Below, in pieces: positions 1-6,043 of a stretch of DNA of 11,361 nucleotides. The notes under the pieces were generated by a model. The model ran no database searches, was not told the DNA's origin, and worked only from the letters and a program-made list of their open reading frames with translations. The number at the start of each line of letters is the position of its first letter. Position 1 is the first letter of the stretch. The DNA comes from Methylocystaceae bacterium (GTDB lineage Bacteria > Pseudomonadota > Alphaproteobacteria > Rhizobiales > Beijerinckiaceae), in contig PQAN01000410.1 in assembly GCA_003105285.1 (NCBI GenBank), positions 1 through 11,361 of the forward strand, given 5' to 3'. The translations under genes were made by a program, and so were the position numbers.

Positions 1-50
1 CTGAGAGCAGCCCGCGAGCGCACTGCAAAGCCTCGGCGCATGTTCCGAGC

Positions 51-242
51 ATGGCCGACGTCATCTCCCTTCCATTATCCGCTGGATGCCTGCCGCGCCG
101 GCTCGTGAACGACGGCTGGTGGCTCGCTCGCCCGCCTGACCAACCGTCCGCCGCCCGCCCGCCCGTCGCGGTCCGCGAGCGGCGGCCCTGCAACGTCATT
201 TCATTTCCCGATCGCCCATCCCCAAAGGAAAGCCCGCAATGA
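51..242 (+). CDS. Possible small protein of unknown function (63 aa)
   Basis: This short open frame starts at an ATG and its stop codon overlaps the start of the next ORF (ATG at 239, TGA at 240-242), an arrangement common for translationally coupled genes. The protein has no membrane segment or signal peptide. It contains two similar hydrophobic patches, VISLP near residue 4 and VISFP near residue 49, separated by a Pro/Arg-rich middle. I do not recognise a family. The ribosome-binding site is weak, and GC-rich DNA produces chance ORFs of this size, so the overlap with the next frame is the main support. Confidence 0.35.
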   Translation: MADVISLPLSAGCLPRRLVNDGWWLARPPDQPSAARPPVAVRERRPCNVISFPDRPSPKESPQ

Positions 243-436
243 TCGACCTCGCTTTGTCCTCTCGCTCTCCCATGCAATGGCTCGCGCGCCGGCTTATACT
301 CGTCGCCGCCGCCGCGGCATTGGCCGACTGGCTGTTCTTCGATCGTCGCGGCGTCGGTCTCTCGCTCGCCTTTTTCCTGAGTGCCTGCGGTCTGCTCGCG
401 ATCGTCGCCAATCCGGCTCGCAAAAGGCGGCGCTGA
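239..436 (+). CDS. Short membrane protein resembling the N-terminus of DUF4153/DUF4173 proteins, probably truncated
   Basis: A 65-residue ORF with a good ribosome-binding site (AAAGGAAA, about 7 bases before the ATG). It carries a basic/hydrophobic N-terminus and two hydrophobic helices, about residues 18-30 and 38-57. The stretch around ADWLFF (residues 29-34) followed by a GLSLAFFLSACGLL-type helix and ANPAR resembles, from memory, the start of alphaproteobacterial DUF4153/DUF4173 polytopic membrane proteins, which normally run to several hundred residues. Here the frame stops after a basic tail, KRRR. Neither other plus frame clearly continues the family. It is either a decayed gene reduced to its first two helices or a genuine small membrane protein. 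Function unknown. Confidence 0.5.
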   Translation: MIDLALSSRSPMQWLARRLILVAAAAALADWLFFDRRGVGLSLAFFLSACGLLAIVANPARKRRR

Positions 437-443
437 GATCATT

Positions 444-460
444 GCTCCGGTGGCCGGAGC
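444..460 (+). terminator. GC-rich hairpin just after the short membrane ORF
   Basis: GCTCCGG and CCGGAGC form a perfect 7-bp stem around a 3-base loop, starting 7 bases after the stop at 436. No T-tract follows, so termination is only suggested by position and stem strength. Confidence 0.3.
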
Positions 461-524
461 CGCTGAAGGTCGGAGGCGCGAGACCTCGAAGAGCCGGTGA
501 AACCAGTCTTTTCGAGCATCTTAG

Positions 525-764
525 CGACGCGCCATCTCGAGCCACCAATCGGACGAGGCGGTTCTCTCGTGGCGAGAACTTGTCGAACAGATCGTCGAGC
601 GTCTCGAGTTCGGTGGTCTCGCCGCGCTCGACGCCGCGCGCGAGACACTGCGGAGCTGTGTTGGCGCGCCAGCCGGCCCGGCGCTCTCCGCTCTCTTCGC
701 CATCTCCTCCGTCGCGTATGGAATCCTGCTGTATGCGAGAAGACGCCGAGCAGGTGACGATTGA
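525..764 (+). pseudogene. Orphan C-terminal coding remnant with a terminal membrane segment
   Basis: This open stretch in the third plus frame follows a stop at 522-524 and has no ATG or GTG start. Its translation nevertheless looks more protein-like than the other frames here. An amphipathic part contains SWRELVEQIVERLEFGGLAA, and a hydrophobic segment resembling ALFAISSVAYGILLY is followed by a basic tail (RRRR) and a TGA stop at 762-764. That is the pattern of a C-terminal membrane anchor with cytoplasmic positive charges. I recognise no family. It could be the tail of a gene whose front was lost, possibly with a frameshift near 520. The long Arg/Ser-rich translation in the first frame over the same bases (277-858) looks like a shadow. 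From 765 to 867 I see nothing but the amidase leader. Confidence 0.3.
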
Positions 765-867
765 GCCGATCCGCTCAATCCCTTCGGCCCGGCTCCCTCA
801 GGCGGTGGCGTTGACGCCTCAGCGACTCGACCTTATTGAATTGCAACCAAGACATTGACGGAATGGA

Positions 868-2313
868 ATGATGTTTGACGCGGCCCAGTTGACTGCAGTG
901 GAAGCGGTAGATTTCATCCGTAGTGGCGCCTTGAAGGCCGAGGCCTATGCTTCCCGGTTGATCGAGCAACATCGGCGCCTCAAATACCTTAACACGATCA
1001 CTTGGATGGACGAAAACCGCCTGCTCGAGGCGGCCCGTGGCGTCGATCGAGCACGCAGTCGCGGCGAGCAGCTTGGGCCGCTCGCAGGCCTACCGGTGGT
1101 CGTGAAGGACAATATCGACACACTTGGATTTCCAACCTCCGCCGGCGCCGCTGGTCTGAAAAGCCTCATGCCCAAAGCGGAGGCGCGGGTGACGGCAGCG
1201 TTGTGGCGCGCTGGCGCAGTCTTGTTCGGTAAAGCCAATATGCACGAGTTGGCGGGCGGGGGCACCTCGAGCAATCCCGTCTTCGGCTTCGTCCGCAATC
1301 CTTATGATCCTATGCGTACGCCGGGCGGCTCCAGCGGCGGTACCGCAGCGGCGCTGGCTGTGCGCATCGTTCCCGCTGGCCTGGGTTCGGACACGGCGGG
1401 TTCGGTGCGTATTCCTTCAGCCTTTTGCGGCACGGCGGCGTTGCGGCCGTCTATCGCCGGCGAATGTAAGCTCTATTCCGACGAAGGCGTGGTCCCGCTG
1501 GCATCCGATCTCGACACCGTTGGGCCAATGGCGCGCACGGTCACCGACGTAGCCTTGTTGCACACCGCGATAACCAGCCAAACGGTTCCCAACGTCGTCC
1601 TCAATGGGACGCGCATTGGCGTGCCACGAAGTCATTACTGGGAGAATCTGGACGACGACGTGCGCATAGTCGCGGAAGCGGCGCTGGCGCGGCTGCGCGA
1701 CGGAGGCGCAACGCTGGTGGATATCGAGGTGACCGATTTCGTCGCTTCCGTGCAGCAGGTATTCGAAACCTTGCTGGTCAACGGTTTCAAAGAGGATCTA
1801 CAGATCTATTTCGACCGCCACGCGCCACAATATAACGCCGCAGATGTGATCGCCGGCATTGCGAGCCACGACACCAAGCGGCTATTCGCTATGGCGCGAG
1901 ACACTCAGTTCCCGCCGGGCGTCGTCGCGGCCGCGCGTACGAGCCTGCGAGCAACAATTCAGGCGCAGTATGCGGACATTTTTCGCAATCACGGCCTTAC
2001 CGCCGTCGCCTTTCCCACCGAACCGCTGATCCCGCCGCTCATTCCCCCCAGCGGCGACAGATTCGAGGACGTCGTCGACATCGCGGGCAAAGCGATCAAC
2101 AAGGTGATGGTGCTGATCGTCAATACCGGCATGACGTCCGCCCTGGGGGCGCCCGGCATCAGCCTTCCGGCAGGACTGACGGCTGCCGGATTGCCTGTGG
2201 GGCTGGAACTCGACGGCTGGGCTGGCGGCGACGCCGCTCTGCTCGGTTTGGGGATGGCGGCAGAGACGGCCATCGGCCGAATCTCTCCGCCCGCATTGGC
2301 TATGGCGCCGTGA
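868..2313 (+). CDS. Amidase signature family hydrolase (indoleacetamide/mandelamide hydrolase-like)
   Basis: This 481-residue cytoplasmic enzyme hydrolyses a carboxylic amide to acid plus ammonia. The amidase-signature core runs from about residue 70 to 200. Lys80 (VVVKDNID), Ser155 (first Ser of GGSSGG) and Ser179 (SDTAGSVR) form the Ser-cisSer-Lys triad. Their spacings of 75 and 24 residues match those I recall for fatty acid amide hydrolase, so the enzyme should be active. Full length is normal for the family. The region around residues 139-195 and the C-terminal GMTSALGAPGISLPAG segment resemble indoleacetamide and mandelamide hydrolases rather than the GatA tRNA amidotransferase, and no gatB/gatC lies nearby. 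The ATG at 868 is followed directly by a second ATG; GGAA at 860-863 is the likely ribosome-binding site. It appears monocistronic. The substrate cannot be read from sequence. Confidence 0.93.
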   Translation: MMFDAAQLTAVEAVDFIRSGALKAEAYASRLIEQHRRLKYLNTITWMDENRLLEAARGVDRARSRGEQLGPLAGLPVVVKDNIDTLGFPTSAGAAGLKSLMPKAEARVTAALWRAGAVLFGKANMHELAGGGTSSNPVFGFVRNPYDPMRTPGGSSGGTAAALAVRIVPAGLGSDTAGSVRIPSAFCGTAALRPSIAGECKLYSDEGVVPLASDLDTVGPMARTVTDVALLHTAITSQTVPNVVLNGTRIGVPRSHYWENLDDDVRIVAEAALARLRDGGATLVDIEVTDFVASVQQVFETLLVNGFKEDLQIYFDRHAPQYNAADVIAGIASHDTKRLFAMARDTQFPPGVVAAARTSLRATIQAQYADIFRNHGLTAVAFPTEPLIPPLIPPSGDRFEDVVDIAGKAINKVMVLIVNTGMTSALGAPGISLPAGLTAAGLPVGLELDGWAGGDAALLGLGMAAETAIGRISPPALAMAP

Positions 2314-2330
2314 GATAGTTCGGCCACCGA

Positions 2331-2360
2331 TCCCGACTTCGGCGCGATCGCCGACCGGGA
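2331..2360 (+). terminator. Hairpin downstream of the amidase gene
   Basis: TCGGCG/CGCCGA (2339-2344 and 2349-2354, loop CGAT) forms a 6-bp stem. TCCCG/CGGGA (2331-2335 and 2356-2360) extends it past small internal bulges. It starts 18 bases after the amidase stop. There is no immediate T-run (a T5 occurs only near 2385), so it is a probable but not canonical terminator. Confidence 0.45.
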
Positions 2361-2423
2361 GCGGTTGAGCTGCGGACGAAACGCATTTTTCCACTCAAAT
2401 TGTTTCACCGATTACCACGAAGA

Positions 2424-2810
2424 GTGACCGACAATGGCATTCAGTTTCGCTTGCCGCCGCGTTACGCCTACGGCCCGACGGCGCGTTTTTCAACGCATAT
2501 GTTCGGGATGCGATGCCGAGAGAACGGCATCGAGCATCGCTTCACCAAGGTCGATCATCCTTGGACGAACGGCTAGGTCGAGCGCATGAACCGCACGATC
2601 AAAGACGCGACCGTTAAGCGATATCACTACGACAATCACGCTCAGCTTCGACGGCATCTCGCCGACTTCGTCGACGCCTACAACTTCGGCAAACGGCTCA
2701 AAACCCTCAAAGGCCTCACGCTATATGAGTTCATCTGCAAATGCTGGACTTCCAATCCAGAACGATTCACACTCGATCCGCTCCAGAAAATGCCGGGACT
2801 AAACACCTAG
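2424..2810 (+). pseudogene. IS481-family transposase, C-terminal fragment with an in-frame stop
   Basis: The last ~128 codons of an IS481-type integrase-core transposase, a family normally about 320-350 residues long. The frame opens with VTDNGIQF, which contains the second Asp of the DDE triad, and continues through MFGMRCRENGIEHR and DHPWTNG. A TAG at 2574-2576 follows where the family has Gln, then VERMNRT (with the catalytic Glu). The frame ends with FVDAYNFGKRLKTLKGLT and MPGLNT at a TAG stop, the normal family C-terminus. The first Asp and the N-terminal DNA-binding domain are missing; homology fades around 2411-2424. The CAG-to-TAG change alone would inactivate it. No full terminal repeat is evident. 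Confidence 0.88.
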
Positions 2811-3361
2811 GCGGGGTTCTCCGTCTGATCCGCTCCAGGTATTACCGGGAGAGGGCGATCATCGGTTGCCCTCTCCCAATCCGGAGAGGGCCGTGGGCGT
2901 GACCCATGACTCTCTTGCGATCTCGGACGGAGAAGATCGCGGACGCCGGTGCGCGGCGCCGTCGGCAGGCTCGACCTTACGGCGCGCCGTTTCTCTCTCG
3001 ACGGAGCGCGGGCCGATAATCCCCCGAGCGCTTGTTCCTCTTGTCCGCCCCCTTGCCGCCGGCGGCGGAGATGTGGGCACGAACGAACGTCGAGTCGAAC
3101 ACCTGGATCGCGGTCTGGATTCCCCACGCCGACATGGAGCTCGCTGTCGACGGGAGCGGCAGATGGCAGCTCTCGCGTGACCGTCTCGGCTGCTTCGATT
3201 TTATCGAGCCAGGATTGGAGATGCAGCTTCATCCTGCGCTCGATTTCGGCGAGGCGAATTCCCTTGTCGGCGAGATCGAGCACGAGGTCCGCGATCTCGC
3301 CGTCCTTGGGGCCGAACAGCGGCCAGTCCATGAGTCCATTGTAGAAATCGGGGTGGCTCAT
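2807..3361 (-). CDS. Hypothetical protein with a helical N-terminal half; C-terminal half runs out through IS debris
   Basis: Read from the ATG at 3361 (GAGG about 9 bases upstream), this gives 184 residues. An alternative ATG at 3379 adds six residues but lacks a clear ribosome-binding site. Residues 1-75 look like a genuine soluble protein: MSHPDFYNGLMDWPLFGPKDG followed by two charged helices around 22-42 and 43-62. From about residue 79 the translation becomes Arg/Pro-rich, where the DNA matches an IS5-like fragment in another frame (2977-3120), so the natural C-terminus has probably been replaced. The frame is also open upstream of 3379 into the antisense of the IS630 remnant, so even the start is uncertain. 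I do not recognise the N-terminal family. Confidence 0.4.
   Translation of the reverse strand: MSHPDFYNGLMDWPLFGPKDGEIADLVLDLADKGIRLAEIERRMKLHLQSWLDKIEAAETVTRELPSAAPVDSELHVGVGNPDRDPGVRLDVRSCPHLRRRRQGGGQEEQALGGLSARAPSREKRRAVRSSLPTAPRTGVRDLLRPRSQESHGSRPRPSPDWERATDDRPLPVIPGADQTENPA
2846..2890. repeat. Three-arm inverted repeat able to form alternative hairpins
   Basis: GGGAGAGGGC at 2846-2855 pairs perfectly with GCCCTCTCCC at 2867-2876 (10 bp, 11-base loop). The same middle arm can instead pair with GGAGAGGG at 2883-2890 (8 bp, loop of about 7 bases). The structure lies just after the IS481 fragment. It could be a bidirectional terminator or a dispersed palindrome; no T-tract decides the matter. 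Confidence 0.5.
2977..3120 (-). pseudogene. IS5-like transposase scrap (DDE first-Asp region)
   Basis: Read on the minus strand from 3120, the frame gives IQTAIQVFDSTFVRAHISAAGGKG and then stops at TAA (2979-2977). The DST-x2-RAH-x2-AAGGKG pattern is the segment around the first catalytic Asp in IS5-family transposases. Immediately after it, the expected GGQEEQALG continuation appears in the neighbouring minus frame, showing a frameshift near 3050. The GRSRGG-type continuation is then lost. Only about 45 codons remain, with no terminal repeats. Assignment rests on one motif. Confidence 0.55.
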
Positions 3362-3474
3362 GAAAGCTGCCTCGGTCATCGATACGACACTCGCGACCAC
3401 TGAACGTCTATCAGACGGCAGAATGGCGGCGTCTGGAGCGTCCTTCAGCGAAGTCTTCACCTCGTTGGTCGCTC

Positions 3475-3728
3475 TGTTGTCCGACTCACAAAGGTGCTGG
3501 CGTGCCAAGGCGATCGAAGCGAAAGGCGCGACGTTCCTGTATCTTCCGCCCTGCAGCCCCGATTTCAATCCGATCGAGAAGGCTTTCTCCAAGCTCGAGG
3601 CTCTCCTGCGCAAAGCCGCGGAGCGAACCGTCGACGCGCTTTGTGACAGGATCGGCGCGCTCCTCAGCGAGTTCAGGCCGAAAGAATGCGCCAACTTCTT
3701 CGCCGCCGCCGGTTATGAACCGATTTGA
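3475..3728 (+). pseudogene. IS630-family transposase, C-terminal fragment (left copy)
   Basis: From the codon at 3504 the frame reads AKAIEAKGATFLYLPPCSPDFNPIEKAFSKLEALLRKAAERTVDAL and on to ECANFFAAAGYEPI at the TGA ending at 3728. This is the classic C-terminal half of the DDE_3 domain of IS630 transposases, including the PxSPDFNPIE motif with the last catalytic Glu. Just upstream, THKGAGV can be read in another frame from about 3487, matching the family's SHKG...V segment, so a one-base deletion near 3505 separates the two. About the last third of the protein survives. A matching copy lies on the opposite strand at 4816-5031. Confidence 0.85.
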
Positions 3729-3740
3729 GAGAAAACCGCT
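3507..3740 (+). repeat. Left arm of a ~235-bp imperfect inverted repeat (IS630 3' end)
   Basis: This arm begins AAGGCGATCGAAGCG and ends GAGAGAAAACCGCT. The reverse complement of 4794-5029 begins and ends with nearly the same bases and is closely similar throughout. The arms differ by scattered substitutions and by a 2-base insertion in the right arm. The GAGA-x2-AAACCGCT end is probably the IS630 terminal inverted repeat. Confidence 0.85.
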
Positions 3741-3952
3741 TGTCTTATGACTTTTCCTGCCGCTGAGGCAGAAAGGAGCCGCTGGGAGGGGTGGCAGCCC
3801 TCTCGTCAGCGGCGAGGGACGGATCGGGAAACCGCGGACCGTTTGACGGGTCGAGCTAGAGTTTGATCGCCCTCGTCTTTTCCTTTGGCCTGAACGGATA
3901 CTCGGGCGTTCGGCCCGAATGACAAGCAGAGGCATGGAAAAGATGAATCCTT
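3741..3952. other. Non-coding spacer between IS remnants, with a possible dispersed palindrome
   Basis: I see no gene in these ~210 bases. At 3902-3916 CGGGC and GCCCG flank GTTCG, a compact hairpin. The segment around 3855-3900, containing GAGTTTGATCGCCC, TTTTCCTT and CCTGAACGGAT, looks like an interspersed intergenic repeat I associate with Hyphomicrobiales genomes. That association is from memory and is not shown by the window itself. Confidence 0.3.
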
Positions 3953-4711
3953 CTACCATTCCGGCAAGTCCGCAGTCAATTCCGTCGCCGCCTCGCGCTC
4001 CGCGGTTCCGCTCGCGCGCATCGCCGTCGCGCCGACGACGAGACCGTTGCGGTTCTCCATCAGCGCATGGCCGAGATAGGCGAGCTTGCTCTCCTGCCCC
4101 TTGCCCTAGCGATACAAACGCGCGTCCTCGTCGGTGGTCGAGGCGTGGGGTTCGTTCGAACGCTTTTCCGTCTTCAAGTCGCGCTCGCCGTCGCGTCCCG
4201 GAGCCGGCGGCTCGCCCGACCCATCCTTCGGGCGAAAACTCTTCATCGACGCGAAGGCTTTCAGCATCGTTCCGTCGACGGAAAAATGCTCGGCGGAGAG
4301 GAGCTTCTTCACCTTCGGCAGCGCCAGCAGCGACGACAGGAATTCCTGCGCGATGTCGGCGTTCAGCAGGCGGTCGCGGTTCTTCGAAAAGGACGAGGCG
4401 TCGAAAACCTCTTCGTCCATCGACAGCCCCACGAACCACCGGAACAGAAGATCGAACTCCAGCCGCTCGACGAGCTGACGCTCCGAGCGCAGCGTGTAGA
4501 GCATCTGCAACAGCGTCGCCCGCAGCAGCCGTTCCGGCGGGATCGACGGGCGACCGCCCGATTTGTAGAGCGCCTCGAACCGAGCATCCATCGCGCAGAG
4601 CGACGCGTTCACGATCTCGCGCATCGCCCGAAGCGGATGCGCCTTCGCGATCCGCGCCTCGATGTCGATATAGGAAAACAGCGACCCGCTCGTGCGATCC
4701 GACCCGCGCAT
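3953..4711 (-). pseudogene. IS5-group transposase, N-terminal two thirds, with an in-frame stop and truncated C-terminus
   Basis: Read from the ATG at 4711, the protein begins MRGSDRTSGSLFSYIDIEAR and contains GRPSIPPERLLRATLLQMLY (DUF772-type N-terminal domain, about residues 53-72). RSERQLVERLEFDLLFRWFVGL (76-96) and FSKNRDRLL follow, then HFSVDGTMLKAFASMKSFRPKDG, whose Asp at about 146 is the first DDE residue. Codon 202 is TAG (4106-4108) where relatives have Lys. The same frame then continues GKGQESKLAYLGHALMENRNGL for 50 codons before a second stop at 3953-3955. The LGAD and Glu catalytic segments are missing. It cannot be active. The missing tail is the same part of the family found at 10861-11178. 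Confidence 0.88.
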
Positions 4712-4771
4712 GAAAAGCCCCCGCCGCGACCACACCAGAGGAATCACAAATTCCCACCCCCCGCGGGTAGT

Positions 4772-4790
4772 GGCTTTTTCAGCAGCCTGA
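4772..4790. repeat. Probable terminal end of the IS5-group element
   Basis: On the minus strand this reads TCAGGCTGCTGAAAAAGCC. It lies about 60 bases upstream of the transposase start and directly abuts the IS630 end. GGCTGCTGAAAAA-type ends are familiar for this IS5 group. The partner end is absent along with the C-terminal part of the element, so this is a positional assignment. Confidence 0.4.
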
Positions 4791-4793
4791 TAG

Positions 4794-5029
4794 AGCGGTT
4801 TCCTCTCAACGCGGTTCATAACCGGCAGCGGCGAAGAAGTTGGCGCATTCCATCGGCGTGAACTCGCTGAGGAGCGCGCCGATCCTGTCACAAAGCGCGT
4901 CGACGGTTCGCTCCGCGGCTTTGCGCAGAAGAGCCTCGAGCTTGGAAAAGGCCTTCTCGATCGGATTGAAATCGGGGCTGTAGGGCGGGAGGTAGAGGAG
5001 CGTCGCGCGCCTTTCGCTTCGATCGCCTT
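4794..5029 (-). repeat. Right arm of the ~235-bp imperfect inverted repeat (IS630 3' end)
   Basis: Reverse complement of the 3507-3740 arm, 2 bases longer. Its inner end, TAGAGCGGTTTCCTCTC at 4791-4807 on the plus strand, looks like a complete IS630 terminal repeat with the TA target dinucleotide at its edge. Its outer end meets the acyl-CoA dehydrogenase fragment at about 5030. Confidence 0.85.
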
Positions 5030-5031
5030 GC
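4816..5031 (-). pseudogene. IS630-family transposase, C-terminal fragment (right copy)
   Basis: On the minus strand the DNA reads KAIEAKGA. An extra CG pair at about 5007-5008 then shifts the frame, after which LLYLPPYSPDFNPIEKAFSKLEALL, RKAAERTVDALCDRIGALLSEF and ECANFFAAAGYEPR follow to a TGA. The frame before the shift instead runs on into an artificial fusion with the neighbouring IS5-group gene (open from 5062 to 4106). Only the last third of the transposase is present, and the frameshift removes any coding potential. Confidence 0.83.
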
Positions 5032-5350
5032 GCCGCCGGACGCGCCTTCTTTTACGAGACATTCGAGGAGGCCTATGAGGAAGCCGTTACCACCCGACCC
5101 ATCGACATGAAGCGGAAAGCGAAAATGCAGCTCGCGATCACGCACGCCATGCTCGAAGCCGCGGTGGCAGTCGATATCGTCCACGAGATCGTCGGCGCAT
5201 CGGGCGTGCGCGACGAATTCGGCTTTTCGAGGCATTTTCGCGATATTCATGTCATTACCCAGCATGGCTTCATCAACGCCGCCAAATTGCAACCGGTGGG
5301 GGCAGATCATGCTGGGGCTCGAGTCGGACTGGCCGTTCTTCGCCTTCTGA
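5032..5350 (+). pseudogene. Acyl-CoA dehydrogenase (DszC/AidB-like), C-terminal fragment with frameshift
   Basis: The frame opens directly at the IS630 junction with AAGRAFFYETFEEAYEEAV and continues through LAITHAMLEAA, VDIVHEIVGASG and FRDIHVITQHGFINAAKLQPVG. This is the C-terminal helical domain of acyl-CoA dehydrogenase-fold flavoproteins, with the family's F-RD-H--TQH motif. In a G5 run at 5298-5302 there is one base too many. Reading past it in the next frame restores QIMLGLESDWPFFAF and a TGA at 5348-5350, the expected family ending. Roughly 105 of an expected ~380-400 residues remain, so the FAD/acyl-CoA site is gone. The intact in-frame ORF from the ATG at 5107 is only this remnant. 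Confidence 0.85.
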
Positions 5351-5541
5351 TTCCGGTTCGTGAAACCGATCCGGCTTTCCACATTGCGTCTCATTCATTG
5401 GTGCAATCCTGCTCGCTGAAGTCAAATCGCTATAGAAAAACAGGCACGCCCGTTGTCGTCGCGCAACAGCCGATTGAATTTTTCGGCGCCACGGGCGGCA
5501 GTCTATTGACACTCGCGATTCCGTCACACTACCAATGAAGC
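5351..5541 (+). promoter_or_regulatory. Intergenic leader of the DUF2946-sigma-FecR-receptor locus
   Basis: No gene is visible in these ~190 bases, so the promoter of the following genes should lie here or in the dehydrogenase remnant. The only recognisable box is TTGACA at 5506-5511. With 18 bases of spacing it is followed by TACCAA (5530-5535), a poor -10 that would start transcription almost at the ATG. A CGGTT/AACCG mini-stem just after the dehydrogenase stop is too short to call a terminator. The actual promoter is undetermined. Confidence 0.3.
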
Positions 5542-5964
5542 ATGATGAAATCCGGGAGACAGCGGCGAGTTTCGGCGCGCGAGGCGGTCGCCTGCATCTT
5601 CCTTTGCCTGTTCCTTTTCCAAGGATTATTCGCAGCCGTCGCCCTTCGGCTCGCGGCCTCCTCGCACGAACTCCACATGGAACTCGGTTTCCCCGTCTCC
5701 GAAAAATACTGTTCGTCGATCTCCGACGGCGCCGACGGCGTTCCACCCGATCGGGCGCATGATCATCCCGATTGCTGCATTTTGTGCAAACAGGCGGGAC
5801 GCGACGCGTCATTGCTGTTCGTCGTCGCGCTACTATCGTCCGCCGTTCTCGCAGAACCGCGGCCGAGCGGCTCCGCGATTTCCATCGTCGCCGACGAAAT
5901 CGATCGACGGCGAACCGGCTGGGGCAGTTCCTGGTCGTCGCGTGCGCCGCCTTTTTTCTCCTGA
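5542..5964 (+). CDS. DUF2946-like small membrane/periplasmic protein with Cys/His cluster
   Basis: This 140-residue protein has a hydrophobic segment at about residues 15-38, which could be a signal anchor or first helix. A potential metal-ligand region follows: His42, His45, Met46, Cys57, then HDHPDCCILC giving His73, His75, Cys78, Cys79 and Cys82. A second hydrophobic segment lies at about 91-104, and the C-terminus has the SRAPPFFS form. The H-x-H ... C-x2-C layout and RAPP tail fit DUF2946, a poorly characterised family that I recall being encoded beside TonB-dependent copper receptors. Placed 79 bases before the sigma gene, it could bind or buffer copper in the periplasm or help sensing; this is inference. 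ATGs occur at 5542 and 5545 and the ribosome-binding site is weak. Confidence 0.75.
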   Translation: MMKSGRQRRVSAREAVACIFLCLFLFQGLFAAVALRLAASSHELHMELGFPVSEKYCSSISDGADGVPPDRAHDHPDCCILCKQAGRDASLLFVVALLSSAVLAEPRPSGSAISIVADEIDRRRTGWGSSWSSRAPPFFS

Positions 5965-5965
5965 C

Positions 5966-6010
5966 CGAACGAACGCGGCCCTCGGGCCCGTGTTTCACCG
6001 ATTTCGTTCG
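5966..6010 (+). promoter_or_regulatory. Nested hairpin between the DUF2946-like and sigma genes
   Basis: CGAACGAA (5966-5973) and TTCGTTCG (6003-6010) form a perfect 8-bp outer stem. Inside it GGCC/GGCC (5977-5980 and 5985-5988) forms a second small stem. The structure fills most of the 79-base gap and lies just before the sigma gene's AGGAG. It could tune expression of the sigma gene relative to the upstream gene, or be an operator; function is unproven. Confidence 0.4.
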
Positions 6011-6043
6011 AGCGGCCCCGAGCGCCGCGTCAGGAGAGTCATC

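Noticed and set aside
2775..2837. A 12-base direct repeat, GATCCGCTCCAG, at 2775-2786 and 2826-2837, as a target-site duplication
   Set aside because: One copy lies within the IS481 coding remnant, and no element fills the gap between the copies; it is probably coincidence or a small local duplication.
3486..4757. A 423-codon minus-strand open frame
   Set aside because: It is Arg/Gly-rich, runs in the wrong frame over the IS5-group transposase and the antisense of the IS630 tail, and has no recognisable domain; it is a GC-driven shadow.
3919..4861. Two 264-codon plus-strand open frames over the IS5-group transposase
   Set aside because: They are antisense shadows of the minus-strand transposase, which carries the real family motifs.
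4106..5062. A continuous 318-residue minus-strand protein
   Set aside because: It is an artificial fusion: the first part reads the IS630 tail out of frame, and only the part from 4711 onward is genuine IS5-group transposase.
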